A stretch of DNA of 6,984 nt from Geobacter sp. (lineage in GTDB: Bacteria; Desulfobacterota; Desulfuromonadia; Geobacterales; Geobacteraceae): the NCBI GenBank assembly GCA_003499925.1, contig DNRQ01000100.1, forward strand, positions 432 through 7,415. The letters are read 5' to 3'. The position numbers and the translations under genes are program-made. Shown here piece by piece: positions 1-4,611 of this stretch; the stretch's first letter is position 1; each line of letters starts with the position of its first letter. The notes below the pieces were generated by a model. That model did not search any database, was not told where the DNA came from, and was given only the letters and a program-made list of their open reading frames with translations.

Positions 1-5
1 AAGGA

Positions 6-18
6 GCGTGTCAAGGCG
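6..18 (+). repeat. 13-base direct repeat, copy 1 (pairs with 1474-1486)
   Basis: GCGTGTCAAGGCG occurs here and identically at 1474-1486. Each copy lies upstream of a tRNA-Val promoter and tRNA sequence (124-125 bases away here, 83 bases at the second copy). It marks the outer edge of a diverged duplication that brackets the toxin-antitoxin genes. Confidence 0.7.
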
Positions 19-91
19 AAACAGATTTACTAAAACAATGTTTATGGCAAAGCGGCGCGCAACAAGTGAGCCACAGCGTTCAAACAAGAAG

Positions 92-176
92 TTGGCACAA
101 CAGGGCCATTCAGATAGTTTCACGGGACATGGGCTATTAGCTCGGCGGGAGAGTGCCACCTTTACAGGTCAGGGTT
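92..176 (+). pseudogene. Decayed tRNA-Val copy: promoter plus 5' half
   Basis: Bases 131-167 match the 5' half of the intact tRNA at 1557 in order: acceptor strand GGGCTAT, TA, D arm GCTC-GGCGGGA-GAGT, then anticodon arm CCACC with a loop containing TTTACA. The anticodon would read TAC (valine, GUA codons). After about base 168 the match stops: the 3' side of the anticodon stem, the T arm and the 3' acceptor strand are absent, so no functional tRNA can form. A diverged version of the intact gene's promoter is still visible upstream: TTGGCA at 92-97 and TAGTTT at 115-120, spaced 17 bases, against TTGACA and TATTTA at the intact copy. The fragment ends against the stop codon of the RES toxin gene on the other strand. 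It is best explained as a degenerate tandem copy. Whether the promoter half is still transcribed is unknown. Confidence 0.75.
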
Positions 177-932
177 TTACGGGACAAGCTCCGCCAGCTT
201 AACAGGAAGATCCCAACTGGCAGTAATTAAAGAGAACGATTCGCTATCATCCTGACGCATCCATATTGCCTCCCGGGAGGAGACGGTCAGCATCCAGGTC
301 TGGGTCGCGCTGTCCGGCTTCTTCAAGGCGAAAGCACGCGGTGTTAAAATGGCGATGCAAAAGTGGGGGTCAGGGTCACGCACGGACTGATACATCAGCG
401 CCCCGAGGCCGGCAATCCGTGAAACGCGCCCTAAGGCCTGTGTTCCTGAATAATCTGTGGGATGTAGCCAAACAGTGGAATAGGAATCGAATGGCGGCTT
501 GCGCAGGTCGATGCAGGAGGTCCTTATCGGCACGCTAAAAGCAGTAAACATGCATGGCTGAAGGCGAGTCAGGCCGGAAGTATCCTGCAAAAACCTCCAT
601 CGCCAGTGTGCAACTTCAGCGGCACCGGTGCGGACAGTTTCGGCTCCGTAAAAAACTGCGGGGTCGCTGATAGCTCGAAAACGCGAGCCGGAAGGCGGAC
701 GCGTGTCGTACCGAAAAGGGCTGAACAGGAGATAATGTAAGCCAACGGCCTCGGACGGAATAGGCGGCTTGCATTCTTCGATGATCTCTTCCAGCAGTTC
801 CTGCTCGGCACGTGTGTCCACTATTTTCAGGGTAGAGACAATGTGCTGTGCCTCCACAATCCGCCATACCTTGCAAGAGATATCGCTGGATTCAGACGAC
901 AGCTCGGCAGGCGTCCAAGTAGGTAACGACAC
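177..932 (-). CDS. RES-domain toxin (NAD+-degrading) of an Xre-RES toxin-antitoxin pair
   Basis: This 251-residue protein carries a RES domain. Known RES toxins consume NAD+ in the cytoplasm and stop growth until neutralised by a partner Xre/DUF2384 antitoxin. Family landmarks are visible. An early VWRIV motif is followed by a glycine-rich SGSRFR segment with the conserved arginine (about R84), FYGAE with the conserved tyrosine (Y95), GAAEV with the conserved glutamate (E106), and a YQSVRDP segment with the conserved serine (S183). These fit an active enzyme. I chose the GTG start at 932 because GGAGG lies 9 bases upstream; the longer TTG start at 956 has no such site. From 932 the gene overlaps the last 41 bases of the antitoxin gene in another frame, which implies coupled translation from one transcript. 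The stop codon abuts the tRNA-Val remnant. Family is fairly sure; the precise start is less so. Confidence 0.88.
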   Translation of the reverse strand: MSLPTWTPAELSSESSDISCKVWRIVEAQHIVSTLKIVDTRAEQELLEEIIEECKPPIPSEAVGLHYLLFSPFRYDTRPPSGSRFRAISDPAVFYGAETVRTGAAEVAHWRWRFLQDTSGLTRLQPCMFTAFSVPIRTSCIDLRKPPFDSYSTVWLHPTDYSGTQALGRVSRIAGLGALMYQSVRDPDPHFCIAILTPRAFALKKPDSATQTWMLTVSSREAIWMRQDDSESFSLITASWDLPVKLAELVP

Positions 933-1275
933 GTACCATACCCTCCGTTGATTCAATCAAATCAGCCGGTTTCTTCCCGGCAAAGGCCGCGTTCTCACCT
1001 GCGAGCCATTTACGTGCATCGTCCATCGACCCGCCAACGATGGAATCGAGGGATCGGAAGAGCCGGACCAGAAGCACGGCAAACTCCCACTCCTTCTTGT
1101 CCGGCGATAGCTGGTAACTATTTGCGTAGAGCCTTGTTATAGTTGCTGCGCTTAACCCGAGTACACGTGCCAGTTTTCCTTTGGGGAGGTCAAGATAGGT
1201 AGCGGTATTAATGACAGCTTTGGCTAATACCAGCGGTTTGTCCATCTTCTGTTGCATCGGAGCAGTGCGTGGCAT
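892..1275 (-). CDS. Xre/MbcA/ParS-type antitoxin with DUF2384 domain
   Basis: This 127-residue protein is the upstream partner of the RES toxin. The N-terminal half contains an Xre-like helix-turn-helix (around KLARVLGLSAATITRL). The C-terminal half has the DUF2384 toxin-binding pattern: a DDARKWL helix, an NAAFAGKKPADLI segment, and a closing VVTYLDACR helix that in this family blocks the RES active site. The ATG at 1275 is preceded by an AGGAGAG-type ribosome site with about 6-7 bases spacing. An upstream in-frame start at 1296 lacks one. Known antitoxins of this family neutralise the toxin and repress their own operon as a complex with it. A promoter and dyad at 1303-1325 fit that here. 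The order antitoxin then toxin, with overlapping ends, is the standard one for this module. Confidence 0.9.
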   Translation of the reverse strand: MPRTAPMQQKMDKPLVLAKAVINTATYLDLPKGKLARVLGLSAATITRLYANSYQLSPDKKEWEFAVLLVRLFRSLDSIVGGSMDDARKWLAGENAAFAGKKPADLIESTEGMVRVVTYLDACRAVV

Positions 1276-1302
1276 GACAAGCTCTCCTCTCCCCAATTGT
1301 CG

Positions 1303-1337
1303 CTTTCCCTGGAAAGGGTATCATAAATTTCTTTCCC
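1303..1337 (-). promoter_or_regulatory. Probable promoter and operator of the Xre-RES operon
   Basis: On the minus strand TATGAT (1325-1320) is a good -10 box, 45 bases upstream of the antitoxin ATG. No convincing -35 box was found. Just downstream, CTTTCC-AG-GGAAAG (1316-1303) is a perfect 6-base inverted repeat over the likely transcription start. A third GGGAAAG half-site lies on the other side of the -10 box (1337-1331). Paired sites around a -10 box are what an autorepressing Xre-type antitoxin would be expected to bind. The binding role is inference. Confidence 0.5.
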
Positions 1338-1473
1338 GAGGTAGACATATTTCCTTTTAATGGCCGCCATATTGACTGCACGGATCAATAGTTCTCCTGA
1401 TTGGCGCCCCACGCCGCTATGCAGCGCTTTGTCGGAAACAAAGTTCATCTTCGCTTGGCACCTCCCAAAAGAG

Positions 1474-1486
1474 GCGTGTCAAGGCG
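1474..1486 (+). repeat. 13-base direct repeat, copy 2 (pairs with 6-18)
   Basis: Identical to 6-18 and in the same orientation. It lies 83 bases upstream of the intact tRNA-Val. Together with the shared promoter and tRNA sequence it shows that the locus was duplicated and that the toxin-antitoxin genes sit between the copies. Confidence 0.7.
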
Positions 1487-1515
1487 CGGACCGAGTCACT
1501 GGAAAGAAACAAGGC

Positions 1516-1544
1516 TTGACATGAGAGAGTCCATCTGATATTTA
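1516..1544 (+). promoter_or_regulatory. Sigma-70 promoter of tRNA-Val
   Basis: A perfect TTGACA -35 box (1516-1521) is followed by 17 bases and TATTTA (1539-1544), preceded by TG at the extended -10 position (1536-1537). The tRNA begins 12 bases after the -10 box. This gives a very short leader, as expected for a tRNA gene. Confidence 0.75.
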
Positions 1545-1556
1545 CACTGGACACAT

Positions 1557-1631
1557 GGGCGATTAGCTCAGCGGGAGAGCACTGCCTTCACACGGCAGGG
1601 GTCGTAGGTTCGAACCCTACATCGCCCACCA
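1557..1631 (+). tRNA. tRNA-Val (anticodon CAC)
   Basis: A complete cloverleaf with an encoded CCA end. Acceptor GGGCGAT pairs with ATCGCCC. The D arm is GCTC/GAGC. The anticodon arm CTGCC/GGCAG has loop TTCACAC, giving anticodon CAC, which reads the valine codon GUG. The T arm GTAGG/CCTAC has loop TTCGAAC. A73 is followed by CCA. The gene has its own promoter just upstream and a strong terminator just downstream, so it is a single-gene unit. A diverged 5' half-copy with a UAC-type anticodon lies at 131-176. Confidence 0.97.
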
Positions 1632-1635
1632 TGAA

Positions 1636-1674
1636 AAAAGCAAAGGCCAAGTCAAATGACTTGGCCTTTTTTGC
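1636..1674 (+). terminator. Rho-independent terminator of tRNA-Val
   Basis: AAAGGCCAAGTC (1642-1653), loop AAAT, then GACTTGGCCTTT (1658-1669) forms a 12-pair stem that runs into a T tract. It starts 11 bases after the CCA end. The A-run before the stem could make it work on the minus strand as well. Confidence 0.92.
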
Positions 1675-1679
1675 CGTTT

Positions 1680-1937
1680 CTTCGCAAGCATCTCACGAAG
1701 ACCGCCCCACTGATATTGACCCGCCTAACGAGTCCGATGCCAGCCGTTAGCTTTATTCCTCATCAACCGGGTGCCCGTCAGTGCCGCGAGTCCCCCCGAC
1801 AACAAGTCCTCCCTCTCCCATGCCCCCTCCCACATGCGCGCCGTAGCGCTAAGGCCTTCTCCGCCCCTTCTCCGCCAAAGCAGCTTGGCTGCGGCGGCCG
1901 GGCGCGCAGGCCCGGAGGGCGAGGGGCAGTGAACTGC
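1680..1937. other. GC-rich stretch with no recognisable gene
   Basis: I see no convincing coding sequence. The long plus-strand open frame across this stretch has no ribosome site and low-complexity protein content, and it continues through the antisense of a kinase fragment. Local structure includes an 11-base perfect tandem repeat CCTTCTCCGCC (1855-1865 and 1866-1876), a GC-rich run around 1881-1920 able to fold, and GGCAGT-GA-ACTGCC at about 1925-1938. Confidence 0.5.
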
Positions 1938-2126
1938 CTACCGAAAAAAGGCCGGAACGGTGAAATAGAAGGTGGCTCCCCGACCCACTTCCCCTTCAGC
2001 CCAGATCTTGCCGCCGTGACGTTGGATGATGCGTTCAGCGGTGGCCAGCCCTATGCCGATCCCTTCGAACTCCGAGCCGTGCAGTCGTTCGAATGCCTTG
2101 AAAAGCTTCCCGGTCTGGTTTTTCAT
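1938..2126 (-). pseudogene. Remnant of a histidine kinase: C-terminal ATP-binding end only
   Basis: This frame encodes the last 50-60 residues of a phytochrome/bacteriophytochrome-style sensor kinase. An F-box-like LFKAFERLHG is followed by the nucleotide-binding glycine motif GIGIGLA, then ERIIQRHGGKIWAEGEVG and the final strand GATFYFTVP. The rest of a kinase (sensor domains, dimerisation helix with the phosphorylated histidine, N box) is missing. The frame is blocked upstream by the TGA at 2175-2177, which ends a different small gene. Residues between that stop and LFKAF do not look kinase-like, so the truncation junction is near 2115-2125. There is no good ribosome site at the ATG at 2126. 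It is a broken gene fragment, probably left by a deletion or rearrangement. Domain identity is confident; non-function is inferred from the loss of most of the protein. Confidence 0.85.
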
Positions 2127-2174
2127 TCGAACGGTCGTGCCATGGATCGGCGCCTCTTCAGAGCTGCCAGGTTT

Positions 2175-2297
2175 TCATTTCTTCCCAGAACCCTTGCACA
2201 TACTGCAAGGAACTTCTTCAACATCATATCCGGACTGACGAAATGCCGCCAACACTTTTCCTTTCCCTTTGCATTTCGGGCACATGGAGGTATTCAT
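2175..2297 (-). CDS. Very small DnaJ-type zinc-finger protein (40 residues)
   Basis: The protein has two CxxCxGxG knuckles of the kind found in the DnaJ zinc-binding domain: CPKCKGKG at residues 6-13 and CSMCKGSG at residues 31-38. They are joined by a 17-residue linker containing an SGYDVEEVP stretch. Four cysteines could bind one zinc ion. There is no J domain, signal peptide or membrane segment, so it is not a DnaJ co-chaperone as such. Similar stand-alone DnaJ-like zinc modules act as protein-binding adaptors; anti-TRAP of Bacillus is one example, with no claim of orthology. The ATG at 2297 has AAGGAG seven bases upstream, and an operator-like dyad with a -10 box lies 50-70 bases upstream. 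Good ribosome site, dense conserved motif and promoter make a real gene likely despite the size. Its partner is unknown. Confidence 0.82.
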   Translation of the reverse strand: MNTSMCPKCKGKGKVLAAFRQSGYDVEEVPCSMCKGSGKK

Positions 2298-2345
2298 AAT
2301 GATTCTCCTTCCCTACTTGTTTGTCATTTGATTGCACTTGCCATA

Positions 2346-2368
2346 ACACAATTTTACCAAAACTGTGT
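2346..2368 (-). promoter_or_regulatory. Operator-like dyad overlapping a -10 box upstream of the small zinc-protein gene
   Basis: On the minus strand CACAGTTTT-GGT-AAAATTGTG is a near-perfect inverted repeat with a single mismatch, extended one base pair by flanking A/T. It contains TAAAAT (2356-2351), a 5-of-6 match to a -10 box, placing transcription start near 2344 and giving a leader of about 47 bases before the ATG at 2297. No strong -35 box is seen, as often in activated or tightly regulated promoters. The regulator is unknown. Confidence 0.55.
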
Positions 2369-2620
2369 GAAACAAACCATGAATAATATCATCGAGACAT
2401 GGGAGAGGCATGGCTTGAAATGGCAAAGGTCAACACCGACACCTAATCGAACCCAGAATCATCCTGACTGAGGGACGGCTTACATAGCGAAAGCCGCCGC
2501 CCGGAGTCGAACTGGCAGAGTCGTAGCTCCACCATGTCAGCCCTGCCGGAGTCAGACAGTCACAACGGGCACGACCATCTTCCAAATTCTTTGCAATTGC
2601 GGTAACATTTGAATATGCCG
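2369..2620. other. Intergenic stretch without a supported gene
   Basis: No credible coding sequence was found on either strand. A 30-codon plus-strand frame starting near 2380 has no ribosome site. CGGCTT (2476-2481) and AAGCCG (2491-2496) can form a 6-pair hairpin with a 9-base loop, of unknown meaning. A weak promoter-like TTGCAA lies at 2591-2596, upstream of the 68-residue gene. Confidence 0.4.
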
Positions 2621-2682
2621 ACGGCAGGCTGCTGCGCTCTTCGCAGGGAGAGGGACCCGCAAGGCAACACTGATACTGCCGT
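2621..2682 (+). promoter_or_regulatory. Possible structured RNA leader before the 68-residue cysteine protein
   Basis: ACGGCAG (2621-2627) pairs perfectly with CTGCCGT (2676-2682), closing a domain of about 60 bases. Inside is a second perfect hairpin, CTGCG-CTCTT-CGCAG (2632-2646), followed by a purine-rich single-stranded segment (2647-2675). The whole sits 42 bases upstream of the start codon. A stem-closed, multi-element leader could be a cis-regulatory RNA. I compared it by eye with the cyclic-dinucleotide and other riboswitch cores I know and found no match, so the class is unassigned. Confidence 0.35.
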
Positions 2683-2723
2683 TATTGTATTTCCGAAAGG
2701 ATGAGACAGAAAAGGAGACCACA

Positions 2724-2930
2724 ATGGCATGCGATGAGAAGAGGCATAAGGAGCATATCTGTGTCCTGACAGTAAAGGGAGAACTGGATCTGGTCCATGC
2801 GCTGACGCTACAGCCCACCATCGAGTGCGGCAAATGCGGCGCCAAGGCGAGTGATCCGGATTTGGTCTGCGATCCGGTACAGCTGCCGGATGTAGGGTGG
2901 ATGGGAGACGGCGCGGACGTGAAGCTTTAA
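2724..2930 (+). CDS. Small cysteine-containing protein of unknown function (68 residues)
   Basis: The ATG at 2724 is preceded by AAGGAG with 6 bases spacing, a clear start. The protein begins MACDEK and has a short hydrophobic strand (ICVLTVKGEL). It then has a CGKCGAKA knuckle (C35, C38) with a further cysteine at C49 in a VCDPVQLPDVGW context, and an acidic glycine-rich tail. C3 and C13 are two more potential ligands. The layout suggests a small soluble metal-binding or zinc-ribbon-like protein. It resembles small uncharacterised proteins I associate with Geobacter, but I cannot assign a function. It is a single-gene unit ended by the hairpin terminator at 2953-2990, and its leader may be structured. 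There is no signal peptide, so the cytoplasm is expected. Confidence 0.8.
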   Translation: MACDEKRHKEHICVLTVKGELDLVHALTLQPTIECGKCGAKASDPDLVCDPVQLPDVGWMGDGADVKL

Positions 2931-2952
2931 CGGGTGCGGGGAGTGGTTGGAC

Positions 2953-2990
2953 GCAAAAGGGCCAAGTCGGTGACTCGCCCCTTTTGCTTT
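2953..2990. terminator. Bidirectional hairpin terminator between convergent genes
   Basis: GCAAAAGGG (2953-2961) pairs with CCCTTTTGC (2979-2987), and an inner AGTC-GGT-GACT stem extends it. It lies 22 bases after the stop of the 68-residue gene and is followed by TTTAT. The A-run on the left side gives a T-run in the other direction, so it can also end transcription of the barrel gene arriving on the minus strand. Confidence 0.75.
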
Positions 2991-3045
2991 ATCTATCTCT
3001 GCCGTCTCATCTTCCGAGGCGACAATGGTGGTCGCCCTTGAGTGG

Positions 3046-3669
3046 TCAGAAGGTCACCCTGATGCCGGCCGCGGCGTTATGACTTTCAAACCTCAGTTCG
3101 TTGTCGAAGCTGGTATCGTCGTTGAATGAGGCTCTCGAGGTCCCGAAGTAGCGGTAGCTCAGGTCGAGCGAGAGCATGCTGCTGAGGGCGATCTCGAGGC
3201 CGGCGCCGACCTGGTAGGCGAAGACGGTGTCGTCGTCGGACTGGTACAGTTCGATCCGGTTTCCGGAGAAGGTGGAAGTACCGGAGGTCTCGCTCAGGTG
3301 CATGGCGGCAAAACCGGCGCCGCCGCCAAGGTACGGCGTGATCGGACTTTGGTTGTGCAGATCCAGGAAGAGGTTGCCCATCATGGCCATGGCCCCGACG
3401 CTGCCATCTATGTCTCTGTACCTGATCCCGCTGATTCGATCGGTGACGCTCGTGATTTCCCCGTGCTTGTAGGAGAGTTCTCCTTCCAGGCGCCACAAGC
3501 CGAAATCGAAACCACCGGTGCCTCCTATGTTGACCCCCGGGTCAAACTCGACCCGGTCGTCCAGGTCGAAACCTGACACGTCGGTGTCTGCAGGGACAGC
3601 CGCTCCGATGAATCCAGAGACATAGGCACCCTGGATGGGGGGAGTCGCCGAGCAGATCAATACCGCCAT
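3046..3669 (-). CDS. Small outer-membrane beta-barrel protein, 5' end apparently disturbed
   Basis: About 200 residues have the pattern of an OmpX/opacity-type porin fold. Alternating amphipathic strands are separated by acidic loops (YVSGFIGAA, FGLWRLEGELSYKHG, TPYLGGGAGFAAMHL, AYQVGAGLEIAL, LSLDLSYRYFGT), and the last strand ends in phenylalanine (GIRVTF), the usual outer-membrane assembly signal. Such proteins should begin with a clear signal peptide. Here only a weak hydrophobic run (MAVLICSATPPIQG) precedes the first strand, with no ribosome site at the ATG at 3669. The open frame continues upstream into the 3' end of the receiver gene (to 3768) without any export-like sequence. So either translation is coupled to the receiver gene or the original 5' end was lost by a deletion. 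Substrate or function is unknown. The start is uncertain; the barrel identity is good. Confidence 0.75.
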   Translation of the reverse strand: MAVLICSATPPIQGAYVSGFIGAAVPADTDVSGFDLDDRVEFDPGVNIGGTGGFDFGLWRLEGELSYKHGEITSVTDRISGIRYRDIDGSVGAMAMMGNLFLDLHNQSPITPYLGGGAGFAAMHLSETSGTSTFSGNRIELYQSDDDTVFAYQVGAGLEIALSSMLSLDLSYRYFGTSRASFNDDTSFDNELRFESHNAAAGIRVTF

Positions 3670-3700
3670 CGGCGGCAATCGCAGACGGTGTACGACCCGG

Positions 3701-4117
3701 TCAGCAGGACCGGCCGGGGATCTCGGCAAGGGATTGCTCGATTGCGAGGAAAAGGCTTTGATAGGCAATCGGCTTCAGGATGTAGTGATCGAGCTGAAAT
3801 CCTTTACCGACTGATTCCTCCAGCGCAGCTTTTCCGGTGTCAGCAGTCAGGACGATGATCTTGATATCGGGCTTCAGTTCCCGGATGGCCTTGACCATTT
3901 CGATACCCCCCATCACAGGCATGTTGATGTCGGTGATGACGAGATCGGCGCTCTGCCTTTTGAAGAGGTCGACACCTTCTCTGCCGTTACTCGCAGCGCA
4001 GACCGTGGCGTCGCTGAACTTTCTCTGCACCACGAGACCGAGTATCTCACGGGTGTCCTTGTCGTCTTCTACAATCATTATGGTTGGGGATGCCATGGGA
4101 CTGGTTTTATCCTCCAT
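3701..4117 (-). CDS. Stand-alone response-regulator receiver protein (CheY-like)
   Basis: This is a single receiver domain of about 120 residues with no output domain. All phosphorylation residues are present: the acidic pair in IVEDDKD (D18/D19), the phospho-acceptor aspartate D63 in VITDINMP, the switch threonine T91 in IVLTAD, and lysine K115 in YILKP. A partner kinase would phosphorylate D63. The protein probably works by contact with another protein rather than by binding DNA. The start is not settled. ATG 4117 gives 138 residues. ATG 4096 has GGAGG 14 bases upstream, which is long. A GTG at 4186 would add residues unlike a receiver. A strong promoter at 4316-4344 points at this gene with a leader of about 190 bases. 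The barrel-protein frame begins around its stop codon. No intact kinase is nearby; the kinase fragment at 1938-2126 is about 1.6 kb away. Confidence 0.88.
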   Translation of the reverse strand: MEDKTSPMASPTIMIVEDDKDTREILGLVVQRKFSDATVCAASNGREGVDLFKRQSADLVITDINMPVMGGIEMVKAIRELKPDIKIIVLTADTGKAALEESVGKGFQLDHYILKPIAYQSLFLAIEQSLAEIPGRSC

Positions 4118-4315
4118 TTCCGACTCGATCTTGAATTCAGCACCGACTTCGACATCACGTACGGGAACAAACCCGCCATCCGGCACTACACAGCCGGCTA
4201 CCGGACGCGTTGACTGGAGACGAATCGTCGACTTCAGCCAACGGCTTCAACGTTCACTGCCGGGGCAAGGCCAGGGACATTCAAAATCTCGCATACAGGA
4301 GAAATTGTGCCTGCC

Positions 4316-4344
4316 ACCATATATTAGCTCCCGCCTATTGTCAA
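4316..4344 (-). promoter_or_regulatory. Strong sigma-70-type promoter reading toward the receiver gene
   Basis: On the minus strand a perfect TTGACA (4344-4339) is followed by exactly 17 bases and TATGGT (4321-4316). Transcription would start near 4309, about 190 bases upstream of the receiver start. The long leader contains no convincing gene. A perfect GACGA-A-TCGTC palindrome lies within it near 4230-4240. Confidence 0.65.
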
Positions 4345-4611
4345 CAAACGACCCTGGACGTGACTTCAGCCAGCAAAAGATAGGTTCAAGCCAAACCGGC
4401 TAATCACGCCACCCTCTCTCAGATATCGCATTTCACGAGAAATAACGAGATTGCTCCAAGCCCGAAGGCGGAACAATCGAAATTTCCCATTTGGTTCTGC
4501 ATACGGTCCCTCGTCCGGATTGAACCAGATCAGGAATTTGGTAATCTGAGGAGTGCGACTCGTGCTTGCGAAGATGGGATCCGCCGTGCTGATTGAAAGG
4601 GGGGCATTGAC
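4345..4611. other. Intergenic stretch between divergent genes
   Basis: No gene is supported. On the minus strand a frame stays open from inside the downstream plus-strand gene to a stop at 4366-4368, and the part outside that gene has protein-like composition (ITKFLIWFNPDEG, RLFRLRAWSNLVISRE). I recognise no family and see no start signal. A weak plus-strand promoter candidate is TTGAAC (4520-4525), 16 bases, TAATCT (4542-4547), ahead of the gene at 4612. Confidence 0.35.

Noticed and set aside
8..202. 64-codon plus-strand frame at the window start
   Set aside because: It runs through the tRNA-Val remnant and its promoter, starts at a GTG inside the direct repeat, and has no protein-like features.
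1224..1448. 74-codon minus-strand frame upstream of and overlapping the antitoxin
   Set aside because: Its ribosome-like GGAGG is 12 bases from the ATG, its end overlaps the antitoxin in another frame, and it covers the predicted promoter and dyad. No family resemblance was seen.
131..1557. Classical tRNA-site integrative element with attL/attR
   Set aside because: No integrase is present, and the remnant is a 5' half with promoter rather than the displaced 3' end that tRNA-site integration leaves.
2175..2177. Possible second selenocysteine codon: TGA joining the small zinc protein in frame to the kinase fragment
   Set aside because: The zinc protein is complete before the TGA (second CxxCxGxG ends two residues earlier), the sequence after it is not homologous to anything joined, and only a weak 3-pair CTC-TGAA-GAG hairpin follows.
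1656..2471. Long plus-strand open frame of 271 codons
   Set aside because: It begins inside the tRNA terminator, has no ribosome site, reads as low-complexity Pro/Arg/Ser protein, and runs antisense through both the kinase fragment and the small zinc-protein gene.
2497..2540. tRNA-like stretch (GGAGTCGAACTGGC) on the minus strand
   Set aside because: A TTCGACT loop is present, but the T stem has two mismatches of five and no matching acceptor or anticodon arms were found.
4117..4186. Longer receiver protein starting at GTG 4186
   Set aside because: The extra 23 residues do not resemble a receiver N-terminus and no ribosome site precedes the GTG.
4130..4206. Plus-strand frame reading like a barrel C-terminus (EFSTDFDITYGNKP)
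   Set aside because: It has no start, overlaps the receiver gene on the other strand, ends after about 25 meaningful residues, and lacks the terminal aromatic residue of a barrel.
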